Program-made: the position numbers and the translations under genes
Assembly (NCBI GenBank): GCA_025738555.1
Contig: JAOVFP010000008.1
Location: forward strand, 4,588,001 to 4,652,000
Reading direction: 5' to 3'
Length of the DNA stretch: 64,000 nucleotides
Origin: Cyathus striatus
Taxonomy: Eukaryota; Basidiomycota; Agaricomycetes; Agaricales; Nidulariaceae
Shown: positions 62,795 to 64,000 of the stretch, in pieces
How the letters are laid out: each line of letters starts with the position of its first letter
How positions within the stretch are numbered: position 1 is the stretch's first letter
The notes under the pieces: model-generated
What the model saw: the letters and a program-made list of their open reading frames with translations, nothing else
What the model was told of the DNA's origin: nothing
Database searches by the model: none

Positions 62795-64000
62795 ATGTCT
62801 GTTCATCTGGGAGTCTTTCCGTCAGGTTAGTAGGCTTTCGTTCGTGCATTCATGTATAAACTTGTTATATTCAGATTTCGTGCAGTCCATGTCCGCCGCT
62901 TTGGGGGATCAAGATAGCAATGTGCGTTGTCTCCGTTTACCCCATCCAAGGACAGGTAACTGTTTTCCCTTGTTTTTAATCCACCCAATACAGTATGATT
63001 TGTGCTCACAGGGATCCCCTCCATGTTCCTGCCATACAATGACATGGACAGCAGCTCGGCACTGCTCGAAGTTCAGGCGGTATCACCAGGAAGTTCTCGT
63101 TCGTGGTTTTTGACTGAGGAAATCGTTTCAGGTTAGTACCATAGTTTGCAGTTAAACTACGCTTACCAGTCATCCGAGTAGATGGGAAGTTGCTTATTGT
63201 AACGCGAATGGATCCCACCTTCCTGTTAATCCCATTATTGCAAAGAGCTCATCAGGTAGCGTCACGTTGCTTCGCGGACATACTTAGATTTAGCTCTTAC
63301 ACACCATGATAGAATGGAATGTCTGGTAACTTTCGACCAACATATGACATCTTTGAGGACATCACATCTAGTATGAAAGATGATGTGATATCTATCCAAG
63401 AAAATAAGGGAGACTATGCTAAAATTGCACCAGTTTCAGTAGATGATATTCAATTCTTTTTATCGTTGGACTGCACGCATCGTGGAATGAAGCGAATATG
63501 TGACGTTAAGGGTGAGCTATATATCTATTCCTTACATATATGCCTTTAACGATGTATTTGCAGACGTCTCGTCTGAACTAACAGTCTATCGATTTTCTCT
63601 CACTAAGACACTGGGATTCTTACAGAAGAAAATATCACAACTATTATCATCAGATGTTCTAGGGGATTCGCGCGCAATTACGCGTGGGTTTGCAAAGGAT
63701 GGCTTGATGGATGACGGGAAGGAAAGGTTATTGAATAGTATGTTATCTTTATTTGCGAAACCTAAACAACCTTTGAATCTTTGAGCGTAGTGGCCCGTAC
63801 TCGCGCGGCTTGCGATCTAATATCACAATACCTTTCACCAGACGTGCACAAAACCCTCATGGCTTCATATGAGTTCGTGGCACTACTGCGCTATTGTGCG
63901 AAGACATGCTAATGTTCCTTATCTTTAGTCTTCAAGATCTGGATTCACACCTCAGGCAAAATGTTGCCCTGGCCGTGAGCACCGCAGGAAATGGAACTCT
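62795..64000 (+). CDS. Ribonuclease H2 subunit B, 5' part (runs off window)
   Basis: Accessory subunit of the RNase H2 complex that removes ribonucleotides and RNA-DNA hybrids from the genome; it scaffolds the catalytic A subunit with C. Exons read MSVHLGVFPS, SMSAALGDQDSNVRCLRLPH, PRTGIPSMFLPYNDMD, LLEVQAVSPGSSRSWFL, DGKLLIVTRMDPTFLLIPLL, then IAPVSVDDIQFFLSLDC and VYRFSLTKTLGFLQKKISQL. The block WFL...DG-LL--T-MDP-FLLIPLL is the family's triple-barrel signature. After introns near 63738-63790 and 63886-63940 the frame continues to the last base (about LQDLDSHLRQNVALAVSTAG), so the C-terminus lies outside. The yeast equivalent is Rnh202. The start at 62795 is the only ATG joined to the first acceptor. 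Confidence 0.88.

Overview
The window is nuclear DNA of a filamentous fungus, almost certainly a basidiomycete of the Agaricomycetes. Genes lie on both strands and are cut by many introns of about 45-65 bases, nearly all GT-AG. The proteins include agaric-type zinc-cluster, C2H2 and homeodomain regulators, a Pcl-type cyclin, a secreted lysozyme-like protein and several proteins that look basidiomycete-specific. There are no bacterial-style operons. I found no tRNA, rRNA or CRISPR array. Exon borders were read by eye. Where stated, the exon lengths were summed and checked to be divisible by three.

Layout, 0-15 kb: homeodomain factor (-), NDR/LATS kinase (+), C2H2 factor (-), mitochondrial-type BolA protein (-) divergent from an unknown 461-residue protein (+), which meets a secreted CREG-like flavin-fold protein (-) almost stop to stop. 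Then come a second C2H2 factor (+) and the NAA50 N-acetyltransferase (-). 15-33 kb: an unknown protein (-), a cell-wall-integrity MAPKK (+), a small zinc-cluster factor (+), a secreted pepsin-like protease (-), the U2 snRNP splicing factor SR140 (-) and TPR phosphatase PP5 (-).

33-47 kb is gene-poor. It holds a 110-bp tandem duplication, a MITE-like element with 14-bp inverted ends, two diverged copies of a roughly 350-bp block, and a short hairpin repeated 12.7 kb apart with a paired base change. Inside it sit a lysozyme-like secreted protein (-), a Pcl-type cyclin (+) with a Gcn4/AP-1 site upstream, and a small conserved-looking protein (-).

47-64 kb is dense again: multi-KH protein Scp160/vigilin (-) divergent from the ER oxidase ERO1 (+), a single-pass membrane protein (+), ATP sulfurylase MET3 (+), a large zinc-cluster factor (-), and the start of RNase H2 subunit B (+), which runs off the right edge.

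The genes are mostly unlinked housekeeping and regulatory functions: signalling, mRNA processing and translation, ER folding, sulfate assimilation and genome maintenance. There is no sign of a biosynthetic cluster. The most striking structural point is a 6-base microexon in the zinc-cluster gene at 62.1 kb, which supplies part of the codon for a zinc-binding cysteine.
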